Below, piece after piece: positions 27,792 to 37,275 of a stretch of DNA of 64,000 nucleotides. Source of the stretch: Deferribacter desulfuricans SSM1 (GTDB lineage: Bacteria > Chrysiogenota > Deferribacteres > Deferribacterales > Deferribacteraceae); assembly GCF_000010985.1 (NCBI RefSeq), contig NC_013939.1, positions 1,207,501 to 1,271,500 of the forward strand, in the 5' to 3' direction. Each line of letters begins with the position of its first letter. Position 1 is the stretch's first letter. A program made the translations under genes and the position numbers. The notes under the pieces are model-generated. The model saw nothing but the letters and a program-made list of their open reading frames with translations, was not told the origin of the DNA and made no database searches.

Positions 27792-29430
27792 ACAGCACAA
27801 TATTTTCTTTATATTCTCCAAAGACATTTTTTAAAGATTTTACAATTTCACCAAGAGTAGCATAGTTTTTAGCACAATTGATAATATGTGGCATAAGATT
27901 TTCGTTTGTTTTTGCAACTTCTTCTAATTTCTTCAAAGAATTCTGCACAGCTATATTATCCCGTTTTTCTCTAAGCTCCTTCAATTTTCTTTTTTGATTT
28001 TCTTCAACTTTAGGGTCTATCTTTAGAATATCCTTTGGTGGTTCTTCTTCAATCTGATATTTATTTACACCAACTACAATCTGCTCCCCTTTTTCAATTG
28101 CCAATTGACATTCATAGGCACTATTTTGTATCTCCTTTTGGACATAACCCATCTCTATAGCTTTTACCATACCACCGAGTTCATCTATTTTATTAATATA
28201 TTCTTCAGCTTTTCTCTCTATTTCATTAGTCCAATTTTCTATTAAATAGGAACCAGCCAACGGATCTATTGTATCAGCTACACCACTTTCATGAGCAATA
28301 ATCTGCTGTGTCCTCAGTGCAATCCTTACAGATTTTTCTGTAGGCAAAGCCAGTGCTTCGTCAAATGAATTTGTATGTAGAGATTGAGTGCCTCCCAGCA
28401 CAGCAGCAAGAGCTTGTATTGCAACCCTTACAATATTGTTTTCTGGCTGTTGAGCTGTCAATGTGCTACCAGCTGTCTGAGTATGAAAACGCAACATGCA
28501 GGATCTTGGATTTCTAGCTCCAAAGCGTTCTTTCATTATTTTAGCCCACAATCTTCTTGCTGCCCTAAACTTTGCTATTTCTTCAAGAAAATTGTTATGT
28601 CCATTAAAGAAAAATGATAATCTTCCTGCAAACTCGTCAACATCAAGCCCTGCTTCAATTGCTGATTTTACATACTCAATGCCATCAGCAAGGGTAAATG
28701 CAACTTCTTGAACCGCAGTGGAACCAGCTTCTCTAATGTGATAACCACTTATACTTATTGTATTCCATTTTGGCACATGATCTTTACAAAAAGCAAAAAT
28801 ATCTGTGATAATCCTCATCGATTCCTTTGGAGGGAATATATATGTCCCTCTTGCTATATATTCTTTTAAAATATCATTTTGTATTGTACCGCTAAGTTTA
28901 TCTGATGATACACCCTGTTTCTCTGCTACAGCAATATAAAAAGCAAGTAAAATTGAAGCTGTCGCATTAATTGTCATTGAGGTGGAAACCTTATCAAGAG
29001 GGATGCCATCAAAAAGTATCTCCATATCAGCTAAAGAATCAATAGCAACCCCAACTCTTCCAACCTCCCCTTCTGCCATTGGGTCATCAGAATCATAACC
29101 GATTTGAGTAGGGAGATCAAAAGCAACGGAAAGCCCCATTGTTCCTTGTTGTAGTAAATAATGATATCTTTTATTAGATTCCTCAGCTGTAGCAAAACCT
29201 GCATACTGCCTCATAGTCCAAAATCGGCTTCTATACATCGTTGGCTGAACGCCTCTTGTAAATGGGTATAAACCAGGATAACCCAATTGCTCATCATAAT
29301 TTAAATCTTTAATATCATCAGGAGTATAAAAAGGCTTTATCTTGATACCACTCGTTGTTTGAAATTCCTTTTTTCTCTCAGGAAACCTCTCGATAGATTT
29401 TTTATACAACTCTTCCCACTTTTTATACAT
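27790..29430 (-). CDS. mcmA1: Methylmalonyl-CoA mutase large (catalytic) subunit
   Basis: A 546-residue TIM-barrel mutase domain. [22 protein letters not shown], across residues ~59-80, is the classic start of the substrate tunnel, followed by [29 protein letters not shown] and [15 protein letters not shown] also fit. The C-terminal B12-binding domain (DxHxxG) is absent, as in two-chain mutases, so a separate ~140-residue cobalamin subunit must be encoded elsewhere. It interconverts methylmalonyl-CoA and succinyl-CoA, next to the carboxylase that makes methylmalonyl-CoA. AGGAGG precedes the ATG. A hairpin terminator lies between it and the biotin carrier gene, so its expression is probably attenuated. 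Confidence 0.93.
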   Translation of the reverse strand: MYKKWEELYKKSIERFPERKKEFQTTSGIKIKPFYTPDDIKDLNYDEQLGYPGLYPFTRGVQPTMYRSRFWTMRQYAGFATAEESNKRYHYLLQQGTMGLSVAFDLPTQIGYDSDDPMAEGEVGRVGVAIDSLADMEILFDGIPLDKVSTSMTINATASILLAFYIAVAEKQGVSSDKLSGTIQNDILKEYIARGTYIFPPKESMRIITDIFAFCKDHVPKWNTISISGYHIREAGSTAVQEVAFTLADGIEYVKSAIEAGLDVDEFAGRLSFFFNGHNNFLEEIAKFRAARRLWAKIMKERFGARNPRSCMLRFHTQTAGSTLTAQQPENNIVRVAIQALAAVLGGTQSLHTNSFDEALALPTEKSVRIALRTQQIIAHESGVADTIDPLAGSYLIENWTNEIERKAEEYINKIDELGGMVKAIEMGYVQKEIQNSAYECQLAIEKGEQIVVGVNKYQIEEEPPKDILKIDPKVEENQKRKLKELREKRDNIAVQNSLKKLEEVAKTNENLMPHIINCAKNYATLGEIVKSLKNVFGEYKENIVL

Positions 29431-29442
29431 AGCTCCTCCTGC

Positions 29443-29470
29443 AAAAAAGAAAAGCCGCTTTAAGCGGCTT
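29443..29470 (-). terminator. Intra-operon terminator before mcmA1
   Basis: The stem AAGCCGC / GCGGCTT with a 5-nt centre is followed on the minus strand by TTTTCTTTTTT, directly before the AGGAGG of mcmA1. It could terminate or attenuate transcription from the carboxylase genes. Confidence 0.75.
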
Positions 29471-29478
29471 TTTAACCT

Positions 29479-30012
29479 TTATTCTACGATAAACAGCTTA
29501 TCTCCAATTGTCACTGTACTCTCATTTGGATCTTCACTTGCTTCTACAAATATTTCAGTAATAACACCCTTTTTTGGTGATTTAATTTCATTTTCCATTT
29601 TCATAGCAACTAATATCATTACGGTTTCACCCTCTTCCACTTCATCACCAACATCCTTTAAACGCTTCCATATATATCCAGGCATCTGAGCTTCCACAAC
29701 CTGACGACCTTCTACCGATGCAGAAGTTCTCATCTTCATAAAACGCTTCATTTCATCTAAAACTTCTACTTTATAATTATCACCGTCTACAATAACCTCG
29801 AAATTATTCCCTTTTTCACTTATTTCAACAGCATATGATCTGCCATCTATAATTATAGAGTAAATTGCTTCATTTATCTGAGCAAAATCCACATTATACT
29901 TATTACCGTCAACTTCTACTTCATAGATAAACGGTTCTTTCTCTTCGAGATCAACTTTGATCTCCTCTTCTCTACCGTCTACAGTTACATAATAATCTCT
30001 TTTAACTGGCAT
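29479..30012 (-). CDS. Biotin carboxyl carrier subunit of acyl-CoA carboxylase
   Basis: A 177-residue protein. The C-terminal ~70 residues are a biotinyl domain with the biotinylation site AMKMEN (Lys between two Met) and the turn GEKV-like VGDEVEEGE. The N-terminal ~100 residues have several short beta units built around 'VDG' (VDGREEE, VDGNKY, IDGRSY, VDGDNY), as in propionyl-CoA carboxylase carrier subunits. The carrier swings carboxybiotin between the biotin carboxylase and the carboxyltransferase. It is encoded directly after the biotin carboxylase gene (9 bp), with AGGAGG before the ATG. Confidence 0.92.
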   Translation of the reverse strand: MPVKRDYYVTVDGREEEIKVDLEEKEPFIYEVEVDGNKYNVDFAQINEAIYSIIIDGRSYAVEISEKGNNFEVIVDGDNYKVEVLDEMKRFMKMRTSASVEGRQVVEAQMPGYIWKRLKDVGDEVEEGETVMILVAMKMENEIKSPKKGVITEIFVEASEDPNESTVTIGDKLFIVE

Positions 30013-30021
30013 GATAACCTC

Positions 30022-31542
30022 CTAAGCTAACCTGTTGCAAATATTGTAGAGCTTTCCAGATCTTTTCCAGTTTGATTCACCCACATCTGGTCTTGTAACG
30101 GCTCTTTCAGCTGCAATTTTTTCTGATAACAACTGTTTAATAGCAGCAGCAATAACTGGAACAGTAACATCTTCATTCTCTTTTCTCTTTAAATCTTCAA
30201 AGTCAAATTTATTATCAATAAAGCCTGTATCATAATTACCTGACAAAAATGTCTCATTTTTCAATACTCTCAAATGAAATGGGATTGAAGTTTTAATACC
30301 AGCAATTTTGTACTCACTCAAAGCTCGCCTCATATTTCTAATAGCATACTCCCTATCTTTCCCTACTGTACAAAGCTTAGCAATCATTGGGTCATAGTAT
30401 AAAGGCACTTCATACCCCTGATATGCACCACTATCAACTCTCACATTTGGGCCACCTGGCTCTTCATAAACTGTGATAAGTCCAGGTGAAGGAGCAAAAT
30501 TATTTGATGGATCTTCTGCATAAATCCTACATTCTATAGCATGCCCTCTTCTGATAATTTCATCCTGTTTATAAAGAAGTTCTTTCCCTTCAGCTACTCG
30601 AATCATCTGATTTACAAGGTCTACTCCAGTAATAAGCTCAGTAACTGGATGCTCCACCTGCAACCTTGTGTTCATTTCAAGGAAATAAAAATTTTGGTCA
30701 GCACCAACAATAAATTCTAATGTACCAGCGCTATAATATCCTAGCTTTTTAACAGCTTTCACAGCAACTTCATACATTTTAGCTCTGGTTTCGTCATTTA
30801 TAAATGGTGATGGAGCTTCTTCAATAACCTTTTGATGTCTTCTTTGTATAGAGCACTCTCTTTCAAAAAAATGAAGAGCATTACCGTGCATATCACCCAT
30901 CACCTGAATTTCTACGTGATGAGGTTGAACAATAAACTTTTCTATATAAACTTCACTACTACCAAAAGCATTTAAAGCTTCTGATTGAGCAGTTCTAAAC
31001 GCAGATTCAAGGTCTTCGGGCTTTTCCACAAGCCTCATCCCTTTACCACCACCACCGTGAACAGCTTTGAGCATTATAGGATAACCAATTTCATCTGCTA
31101 CTTTTTTAGCTTCTTCCAAATCTTCTACAGGATCTTTAGTACCTGGTACAACAGGTACACCAGCCTCTTGCATAGCTTTTCTAGCACCTGTTTTACTACC
31201 CATGAGTTCAATATGCTCAGGCGATGGCCCAATAAAAATAATACCTTCATCTGCACATGCTCTTGCAAAATCAGCGTTTTCTGCATAAAACCCGTATCCT
31301 GGATGAATAGCAGCACCAGTTTTTTTAGCTATATCGATTATTCTATCCATTTTTAAATATGTTGTATCAGCAGGGCTATCTGTGATACAATAAGCTTCAT
31401 CAGCATATCTCACATGAGGCGCTTTTCTATCAGCATGAGTATATATTGCTACAGTACCAATCCCCATTTTTCTACAGGTTCTAAAAACCCTTATTGCTAT
31501 TTCACCTCTATTTGCAACTAATACTTTTTTTATCTCAGGCAT
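30022..31542 (-). CDS. Biotin carboxylase subunit of acyl-CoA (propionyl-CoA) carboxylase
   Basis: A 506-residue ATP-grasp biotin carboxylase. KVLVANRGEIAIRVFRTCRK starts the protein, KAVHGGGGKGMR is the glycine-rich ATP loop, ERECSIQRRHQKVIEEAPSP is the carboxylase signature, and FLEMNTRLQVEHPVTE holds catalytic and metal residues. It carboxylates biotin with bicarbonate and ATP. It is ~55 residues longer than the E. coli AccC and has no fused carrier; the carrier is the next gene. The acyl specificity comes from the neighbouring carboxyltransferase, and MCM in the same operon points to propionyl-CoA. Confidence 0.93.
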   Translation of the reverse strand: MPEIKKVLVANRGEIAIRVFRTCRKMGIGTVAIYTHADRKAPHVRYADEAYCITDSPADTTYLKMDRIIDIAKKTGAAIHPGYGFYAENADFARACADEGIIFIGPSPEHIELMGSKTGARKAMQEAGVPVVPGTKDPVEDLEEAKKVADEIGYPIMLKAVHGGGGKGMRLVEKPEDLESAFRTAQSEALNAFGSSEVYIEKFIVQPHHVEIQVMGDMHGNALHFFERECSIQRRHQKVIEEAPSPFINDETRAKMYEVAVKAVKKLGYYSAGTLEFIVGADQNFYFLEMNTRLQVEHPVTELITGVDLVNQMIRVAEGKELLYKQDEIIRRGHAIECRIYAEDPSNNFAPSPGLITVYEEPGGPNVRVDSGAYQGYEVPLYYDPMIAKLCTVGKDREYAIRNMRRALSEYKIAGIKTSIPFHLRVLKNETFLSGNYDTGFIDNKFDFEDLKRKENEDVTVPVIAAAIKQLLSEKIAAERAVTRPDVGESNWKRSGKLYNICNRLA

Positions 31543-31559
31543 AGTTTTCCTCCATAATT

Positions 31560-33104
31560 TTAAAGTGGTATATTGCCGTGTTTTTTAGGTGGATTGGACT
31601 GTCTCTTATTTGCAAGCAATTCAAATGCCTGAATCAGTTTTGGTCTAGTCACTTCAGGAACAATAACCTCATCTATAAATCCTAATTCAGCAGCTCTGTA
31701 TGGATTTGCAAAAGTTTTTCTATATTCTTCAACAAGTCTCTTCTTCATAGCATCTGGATCATCTGCTTTTGCAACTTCTTTAGCAAAAAGTATCTGCACA
31801 GCACCATCTGGCCCCATAACAGCAATCTCAGCAGTTGGATATGCAAAGTTTATATCTCCTCTTACATGTTTTGAACTTAAAACATCGTAAGCTCCACCAT
31901 AAGCCTTTCTTGTTATGACAGTCACTTTTGGCACAGTAGCCTCACAATAAGCATAAAGAAGTTTTGCACCATGCTTGATAATACCGCCATACTCTTGAGC
32001 AGTACCAGGCATAAAACCAGGAACATCAACAAAAGTTAATAAAGGAATATTAAATGCATCACAGAACCTTACAAACCTAGCACCTTTAATTGATGAATCT
32101 ATATCAAGAGCACCAGCTAAAACTGCTGGTTGATTTGCTACAATTCCAACAGTTTTACCATTTAATCTAGCAAAACCTACAATAAGATTTTTAGCATAAT
32201 GTTCATGAATTTCAAAGAAATTGCCATCATCCACAACAAGCTTAATTATATCATGCATATCATAAGGCTTATTAGGATCTGTTGGAACCACATCATTTAA
32301 AGACTTTTCTATTCTGTTTGGATCATCTTTACATGGTACTACTGGTGGATCTTCCATGTTGTTTGATGGTATATAGCTCAACAATTCTCTAATTCTAAGC
32401 AAACATTCCTCATCATTTTCAGCAGCAAAATGAGCAACACCACTCTTAGTATTGTGAGTCATAGCTCCACCGAGCTCTTCTTTTGTAACTACTTCATTGG
32501 TAACAGTTTTTACAACTTCTGGACCAGTAATGAACATATAACTGGTTTCTTTAACCATAAAAATGAAATCAGTCAAAGCAGGTGAATAAACCGCACCACC
32601 AGCACATGGCCCCATAATTGCACTAATCTGAGGGATAACCCCAGATGCAAGTGTATTTCTTAAAAATATATCAGCATAACCAGCCAAAGATAGAACACCT
32701 TCCTGAATTCTCGCACCACCAGAGTCGTTCAATCCGATAACAGGTGCGCCAACCTCCATTGCAAGATCCATAATCTTGCAAATCTTTTTAGCGAACATTT
32801 CAGAAAGTGAACCACCAAATACAGTAAAATCCTGAGAAAAAACAAATACTGTTCTACCGTTTATTTTACCATAACCAGTTACAACCCCATCACCAAGAAT
32901 TTTATTCTTTTCCATACCAAAATAATTACATCTGTGTACAACAAACTTATCAAGCTCAACAAATGTACCCTTATCAAGCAGTTTATCAATTCTTTCCCTC
33001 GCAGTTAGTTTCCCTTTTTCGTGCTGTTTTTCAATTCTCGCTGGGCCACCGCCCAATTCTGCCTGGCGATTTAATTCCTGAAGCTCTTTGATTTTATCTT
33101 CCAT
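31560..33104 (-). CDS. pccB: Propionyl-CoA carboxylase carboxyltransferase (beta) subunit
   Basis: A 514-residue crotonase-fold carboxyltransferase. [20 protein letters not shown] and [16 protein letters not shown] form the first oxyanion region. [23 protein letters not shown] and [16 protein letters not shown] (residues ~375-430) form the second. It moves the carboxyl group from carboxybiotin to an acyl-CoA, most likely propionyl-CoA given the co-encoded mutase. It is the first gene of a four-gene minus-strand operon: pccB, biotin carboxylase, carrier, mcmA1. GGGGGAG precedes the ATG. Acetyl-CoA as substrate cannot be fully excluded. Confidence 0.93.
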   Translation of the reverse strand: MEDKIKELQELNRQAELGGGPARIEKQHEKGKLTARERIDKLLDKGTFVELDKFVVHRCNYFGMEKNKILGDGVVTGYGKINGRTVFVFSQDFTVFGGSLSEMFAKKICKIMDLAMEVGAPVIGLNDSGGARIQEGVLSLAGYADIFLRNTLASGVIPQISAIMGPCAGGAVYSPALTDFIFMVKETSYMFITGPEVVKTVTNEVVTKEELGGAMTHNTKSGVAHFAAENDEECLLRIRELLSYIPSNNMEDPPVVPCKDDPNRIEKSLNDVVPTDPNKPYDMHDIIKLVVDDGNFFEIHEHYAKNLIVGFARLNGKTVGIVANQPAVLAGALDIDSSIKGARFVRFCDAFNIPLLTFVDVPGFMPGTAQEYGGIIKHGAKLLYAYCEATVPKVTVITRKAYGGAYDVLSSKHVRGDINFAYPTAEIAVMGPDGAVQILFAKEVAKADDPDAMKKRLVEEYRKTFANPYRAAELGFIDEVIVPEVTRPKLIQAFELLANKRQSNPPKKHGNIPL

Positions 33105-33131
33105 AAAACTCCCCCTGAGTTTATTTTATCA

Positions 33132-33162
33132 ATAATAAAACACAATTTTTATTTTTAGTCAA
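33132..33162 (-). promoter_or_regulatory. Possible promoter of the pcc operon
   Basis: Minus strand: TTGACT (33157-33162) and TATTAT (33132-33137) are separated by 19 bp, about 28 bp upstream of pccB. The hexamers are good but the spacing is long, so support is weak. Confidence 0.3.
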
Positions 33163-33270
33163 CATAAAAATGTGTTGATAATTTAAGTTAAAAAATCATT
33201 ATGATTAAAAGAAAAAGATAATTAGTATTATTCAAATATTTTTTATATAACCAGCAGATAACAACAAGAA

Positions 33271-33930
33271 TTAATTTATTATAAATAAACTGTATAGTGT
33301 ATTTTTCAAATTCTTTAAGGCTTTACCTGGATCCCATTTTTGTTTTTCTCTTTTTCCACAAAAGTTTGAAATTCCCCTTATCTGATAGGATGTTACACTA
33401 AATTTTTCGCAAACCAGACCAAAGGATGCACCTTCCATCGACTCAATTGAAGCACCAGTTTTTTCATGATAAAGTTTACTTAAGTTATCATCACCAGAAA
33501 TTAATGAAATAGTATTTGCATCCACAACTTTTAAATGCTCATTAATTAAAAAAGTTGTTTTATTTTCTAAACAAACAGGGAATTCTATCTCATTACTCAT
33601 CTTTATAGATTTTCCGAGAAAAAGTGCTTCATCAACAAAAAAATCATTTCTAACAGTAACCACATCTCCAATATTAAGCCCAGACTCTCTATATGCCCCA
33701 GCAATTCCAGCTAAAATCAGGTTTTCAAAAAAAATATTTTGGCTTAATAGATATGTCATAGCTATCGCAATATTAACTTTACCAATACCTGTAACTACCA
33801 CCAACAAATCATTATTCATTGCATAGCTAAAAATATTTTTATAATTAATAAGCTCATAGTCAAAAAGCTTTTCATACTCTTTTATTGTAGGAATGACGAT
33901 AATATTTTTAATTATCATATTGTTAAACAT
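33271..33930 (-). CDS. mqnB: Futalosine hydrolase (menaquinone biosynthesis)
   Basis: A 219-residue nucleoside-phosphorylase-fold protein. VVVTGIGKVNIAIAM and AGIAGAY line the base/ribose site. IESMEGASFGLVCEKF with QIRGISNFCG and KQKWDPGKAL matches the MqnB pattern: Glu-Met-Glu for the ribose, and the SN...W...AL ending. MqnB hydrolyses futalosine to dehypoxanthine futalosine in the chorismate-to-menaquinone route. It starts 2 bp after the end of glpK with GGAG upstream, so the two are one operon. A related MTA/SAH nucleosidase is the main alternative. No other mqn gene is in the window. Confidence 0.82.
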   Translation of the reverse strand: MFNNMIIKNIIVIPTIKEYEKLFDYELINYKNIFSYAMNNDLLVVVTGIGKVNIAIAMTYLLSQNIFFENLILAGIAGAYRESGLNIGDVVTVRNDFFVDEALFLGKSIKMSNEIEFPVCLENKTTFLINEHLKVVDANTISLISGDDNLSKLYHEKTGASIESMEGASFGLVCEKFSVTSYQIRGISNFCGKREKQKWDPGKALKNLKNTLYSLFIIN

Positions 33931-33932
33931 AA

Positions 33933-35423
33933 CTACTCCAAAGTGTTGATAAAGCTACCCCAACCTAAAGACCTTTTTACTGCTTCCTTCCACACTTTAT
34001 AACTTTTTTGATAATAATGATAATCTTTATCTGGATTAAAAATATATTCAATTTCTCTAATTTTCAAAATATCACTTTTATCCCAAACTCCGGCGACAAT
34101 GCCTGCCAAAGCTGCAGCACCAAATGCTGTGGATTCTTTAACTGTTGTTTTTTCCACAGATAACCCCAGCATATCAGCCTGAATTTGCAATAATAATCTG
34201 TTTTCTGATGCTCCACCATCTACAGAAAGTGTTTTAAACTCTATTTTTGTATCTTTTCTTAATTCCTCAAATATATCTTTTACCTGAAATGCAATTGCTT
34301 CAAGAGCTGCCCTTGCTATATGCTCTTTCGTTGTTCCTCTAGTAATTCCAATGATTACTCCCCTAGCAGAATGATCCCAGTAAGGAGCTCCAATACCACT
34401 GAAAGCAGGAACAATATAAACTCCATTTGAATTTTCTACATTAGCAGCAATATGCTCAATATCAGGACTTTTTTCAATAAGGTTTAAATTATCTCTTAGC
34501 CACTGTACAAGCGAACCACCAATAAAAACACTACCTTCTAAAGCATATTCAACATCATCTTCTATTTGCCATGCTACAGTAGATATCAGATTGTTACTTT
34601 TGAAAATATTATTTTTCGTAGATGTCATTAAAAACAAACCAGTTCCATAGGTATTTTTGATAAGACCTTCTCTCCATCCTCCATGAGCAAATAGTGCCGA
34701 TTGCTGATCGCCTATTACTGCAGTAATTGGTATCTCTTTTCCAAAATATTTCTTATCAATTACGCCAAAATTGGCACCAGATGGCTTAACCTCAGGTAAA
34801 ATATAATCTGGAATCTCAAATAATTTTAATAAATCTCTATCATAGTCTAATGTATTTATATTAAAAAACATAGTCCTAGAAGCATTTGTAATATCTGTTA
34901 AGTGCAATTTGTCTGACGTAAGATTATAAAGTAACCAACTATCAACTGTACCTAATAAAACATTTCCTTTTGAAATCAAGTTTCTAACCTTTTCTATATT
35001 TTCATTTAACCAAATCACCTTTGTAGCACTAAAATATGGATCTAAAAAAAGCCCTGTTTTATCTTTTATCATATTTTTGTTATCTGATAATCTTTCACAA
35101 ATTTCAGCTGATCTTCTGCATTGCCAAACGATCGCGTTGTAAAGAGGTTCTCCAGTTTCTTTATCCCATAATATTGTCGTTTCCCTTTGATTTGTTATCC
35201 CCAACGCTAATACATTTTCAACACCTACTTTTTCAATAACATCTTTTAAAACTTTTAAGGCACTGTTTAATATATCATAGGGATTTTGCTCCACCCATCC
35301 ACTTTTTGGAAATATTTGAGGAAACTCTGTATAAGAATAAGCTGCAATATTACCTTGCAAGTCAAAAGCTATAGCTTTATTGCCAGTAGTCCCAGAATCT
35401 AAAGCTACAATATACTTACTCAT
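33933..35423 (-). CDS. glpK: Glycerol kinase
   Basis: A 496-residue FGGY-family kinase of standard GlpK length. YIVALDSGTTGNKAIAFD is the phosphate-1 loop, and GITNQRETTILWDKETG, AIVWQCRRSAEIC and AVIGDQQSALFAHG (catalytic Asp in GDQQ) follow. VDGGASENRLLLQIQADMLG is the C-terminal FGGY signature. It phosphorylates glycerol to glycerol-3-phosphate in the cytosol. The Gly-Asn after GTT replaces the more common Ser-Ser/Arg, a small change. No glpF or glpD is nearby; the operon partner is mqnB. AGAGGTGG precedes the ATG and a good promoter lies upstream. Confidence 0.95.
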   Translation of the reverse strand: MSKYIVALDSGTTGNKAIAFDLQGNIAAYSYTEFPQIFPKSGWVEQNPYDILNSALKVLKDVIEKVGVENVLALGITNQRETTILWDKETGEPLYNAIVWQCRRSAEICERLSDNKNMIKDKTGLFLDPYFSATKVIWLNENIEKVRNLISKGNVLLGTVDSWLLYNLTSDKLHLTDITNASRTMFFNINTLDYDRDLLKLFEIPDYILPEVKPSGANFGVIDKKYFGKEIPITAVIGDQQSALFAHGGWREGLIKNTYGTGLFLMTSTKNNIFKSNNLISTVAWQIEDDVEYALEGSVFIGGSLVQWLRDNLNLIEKSPDIEHIAANVENSNGVYIVPAFSGIGAPYWDHSARGVIIGITRGTTKEHIARAALEAIAFQVKDIFEELRKDTKIEFKTLSVDGGASENRLLLQIQADMLGLSVEKTTVKESTAFGAAALAGIVAGVWDKSDILKIREIEYIFNPDKDYHYYQKSYKVWKEAVKRSLGWGSFINTLE

Positions 35424-35445
35424 TATCCACCTCTACTTTTTATTA

Positions 35446-35474
35446 ATGATACCCGAATTCAAATTCAACTTCAA
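35446..35474 (-). promoter_or_regulatory. Sigma-70-type promoter of glpK-mqnB
   Basis: Minus strand: TTGAAG (35469-35474), 17-bp spacer, TATCAT (35446-35451). Each hexamer matches five of six consensus positions. It lies 23 bp upstream of the glpK ATG. Confidence 0.6.
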
Positions 35475-35520
35475 ATAAAAAAATGTTGCCAAAATTAAAA
35501 ATTGAATCTAAAAAGCTCAT

Positions 35521-36045
35521 ATGGAAAGCTTAAGATTATATTTACCACATTCAACAAAATGTTTTGTATGCGGCAGCCAGAATGAAGTTGGACTAAAACA
35601 TATCTTTTATGTGGAAAATGACAAAGTCTGTTCAGATATTTCTATCCCTGATGGCTATAACGGTTTTAAAAATATTGTGCATGGTGGGATAGCTACAGCA
35701 CTCCTTGATGAAACTATGGGTTGGTGTGCCTATGTATTTAGTAGCGCAAAAAATCTTTGTTTTACAAGAACATTGCAAGTAAAATTTAAAAAATCACTTC
35801 AAATTATGAATAAATATAAAGTAATCACTGAATTAATTGATGAAAAAAGAGGGTTATATAAAGTTAAAGGTCAAATTGTTGATAATAATAACGTTAAATA
35901 TTTAGAAGCTGAGGGTCTTTTTGTAGAGATACCAGATGATAAAATGAAAGAAACCATAAAATACCTACTTTTTGATGATAATAAAAAATATTTCCCGAAG
36001 ATAGTTAGTCGAATTAAAGAATTGCAGGAAGTAAATTCACAATAA
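35521..36045 (+). CDS. Hotdog-fold acyl-CoA thioesterase (PaaI-like)
   Basis: A 174-residue single hotdog domain. NIVHGGIATALLDETMGWCA is the typical HGG...D/E motif with the catalytic acidic residue, and FTRTLQVKFKKSLQI is the following strand pair. CFVCGSQNEVGLK at the N-terminus is common in a PaaI-like subgroup. It probably hydrolyses an acyl-CoA or aryl-CoA in the cytoplasm. No RBS is clear. It is divergent from glpK, and its 3' end overlaps the convergent membrane-protein gene by 32 bp. The substrate is unknown. Confidence 0.82.
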   Translation: MESLRLYLPHSTKCFVCGSQNEVGLKHIFYVENDKVCSDISIPDGYNGFKNIVHGGIATALLDETMGWCAYVFSSAKNLCFTRTLQVKFKKSLQIMNKYKVITELIDEKRGLYKVKGQIVDNNNVKYLEAEGLFVEIPDDKMKETIKYLLFDDNKKYFPKIVSRIKELQEVNSQ

Positions 36046-36544
36046 AAAAAGCAAGTAATACATTGATTGTAGAATAAACGTAATTTGCACGATTTATTTT
36101 ACTATAGGCAAAAACAGCCAGCGCCAAATACCACCCAATATGCAATGAATAAAAAGTAGATATAAAATTAGTGGGCAAAACTAAACTTATTAAAGCAAAA
36201 ATATCAATGCACTCATATGCCATAAAAACCCTTAAAAAAGCTAAAAACCCAAATTTCTTATTAGGAGATAAAAGAAACAAAAAAACTATGAAAAATAGAG
36301 TTAGCAAAATAGTTTCTATAATATGACCAAAAGAGTATGCAATTTTACCATCTAATCCTTTTACAGGTAGTGAAGTCATAAATAGAAAAACCGTAATCAA
36401 ATTGAAGGTATGTCTGTTATTTAACAACAAAAATAACAAACCTTTTTCACTAAAAAAGGAAGCACTAAATGCTAATTTTATTGTTTTTAAAAGTGATGGA
36501 TACTCAGTATTAATTTTTTTTCTTTTCATCAGTAATGAAGACAT
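36014..36544 (-). CDS. Integral membrane protein of unknown function
   Basis: A 176-residue protein with about five hydrophobic helices (LITVFLFMTSL, IIETILLTLFFIVFLFLL, FLRVFMAYECIDIFALISLVL, WYLALAVFAYS and VLLAFFIVNLL) after a basic N-terminal segment. I do not recognise the family; the layout is Yip1-like but that is weak. It is the last gene of the rtcB operon and overlaps the activator gene by 16 bp. An in-frame ATG at 36529 forms a TGATG stop-start with the activator stop and is an equally good start. Its 3' end overlaps the convergent thioesterase gene. Confidence 0.6.
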   Translation of the reverse strand: MSSLLMKRKKINTEYPSLLKTIKLAFSASFFSEKGLLFLLLNNRHTFNLITVFLFMTSLPVKGLDGKIAYSFGHIIETILLTLFFIVFLFLLSPNKKFGFLAFLRVFMAYECIDIFALISLVLPTNFISTFYSLHIGWYLALAVFAYSKINRANYVYSTINVLLAFFIVNLLPAIL

Positions 36545-37275
36545 CCTATTGCACCATTATATTGTGCATTTTTCACAACTAATATTTTATCATCTAGCAA
36601 TCTTTCAAGAAAATACATCACCCCTTTAAGATTTGCAACACCACCAGAAGCAAAATATTTTTCATTTTTAAATCTTTTTATCATAGGGAATATTCTTTTA
36701 GCAATTGATTCGTTTATCCCTGCTGCAATCTCAGAGATTTTATACCCTTCTGCAATTTTACCAACTATTTCTGACTCGCTAAAAATAGCACAGGTACTAT
36801 TTAATTTTACAGGATTTTTTATCTCATTTGCTAATTCATCAAGAGTTATTCCAAGTATATTAGCACTGTTTTCTAAAAACCTCCCTGTACTTGCTGCACA
36901 TTTATCATTCATAACAAAATCTTCTATATAACCATTTTTTACATAAATAACCTTGGAATCTTGCCCACCGATATCGATTAGAGTGAAGTTTTCATGGTTC
37001 ATCTGTATGAGAGCACCTTTAAAGTGAGCTTTGATTTCAGAAACGATATTTGCGTTTTTGAAAGCAAGGACATTTCTTCCATATCCAGTTGCAGTTATAT
37101 CAACATCATCTATATTTAAAAATGCTTCCGTATCCACAAAAATATTTCCATCTTTTTTAAAGACATATTTTTTGTAAAATTCTATTGTATCAATTTTATC
37201 AAGATAAAGATTATTGGCTTCATCACTATAAGCTATTTTTACAAATCGGCTTCCTAAATCAATACCTACTTTCAT
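36529..37275 (-). CDS. ATPase activator of 2-hydroxyacyl-CoA dehydratase/benzoyl-CoA reductase family
   Basis: A 248-residue ASKHA-fold ATPase of the HgdC/BadF type. VGIDLGSRFVKI is the phosphate loop, and LIDIGGQDSKVIYVKNG follows. The two Cys that bridge a homodimer [4Fe-4S] cluster are present, C126 in NDKCAASTGRFLE and C162 in NSTCAIFSESE. These proteins hydrolyse ATP to push a low-potential electron into a partner [4Fe-4S] protein. The partner is evidently the upstream gene, which overlaps by 4 bp (ATGA). The substrate of the system is unknown. This is the only such pair in the window. Confidence 0.88.
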   Translation of the reverse strand: MKVGIDLGSRFVKIAYSDEANNLYLDKIDTIEFYKKYVFKKDGNIFVDTEAFLNIDDVDITATGYGRNVLAFKNANIVSEIKAHFKGALIQMNHENFTLIDIGGQDSKVIYVKNGYIEDFVMNDKCAASTGRFLENSANILGITLDELANEIKNPVKLNSTCAIFSESEIVGKIAEGYKISEIAAGINESIAKRIFPMIKRFKNEKYFASGGVANLKGVMYFLERLLDDKILVVKNAQYNGAIGCLHY

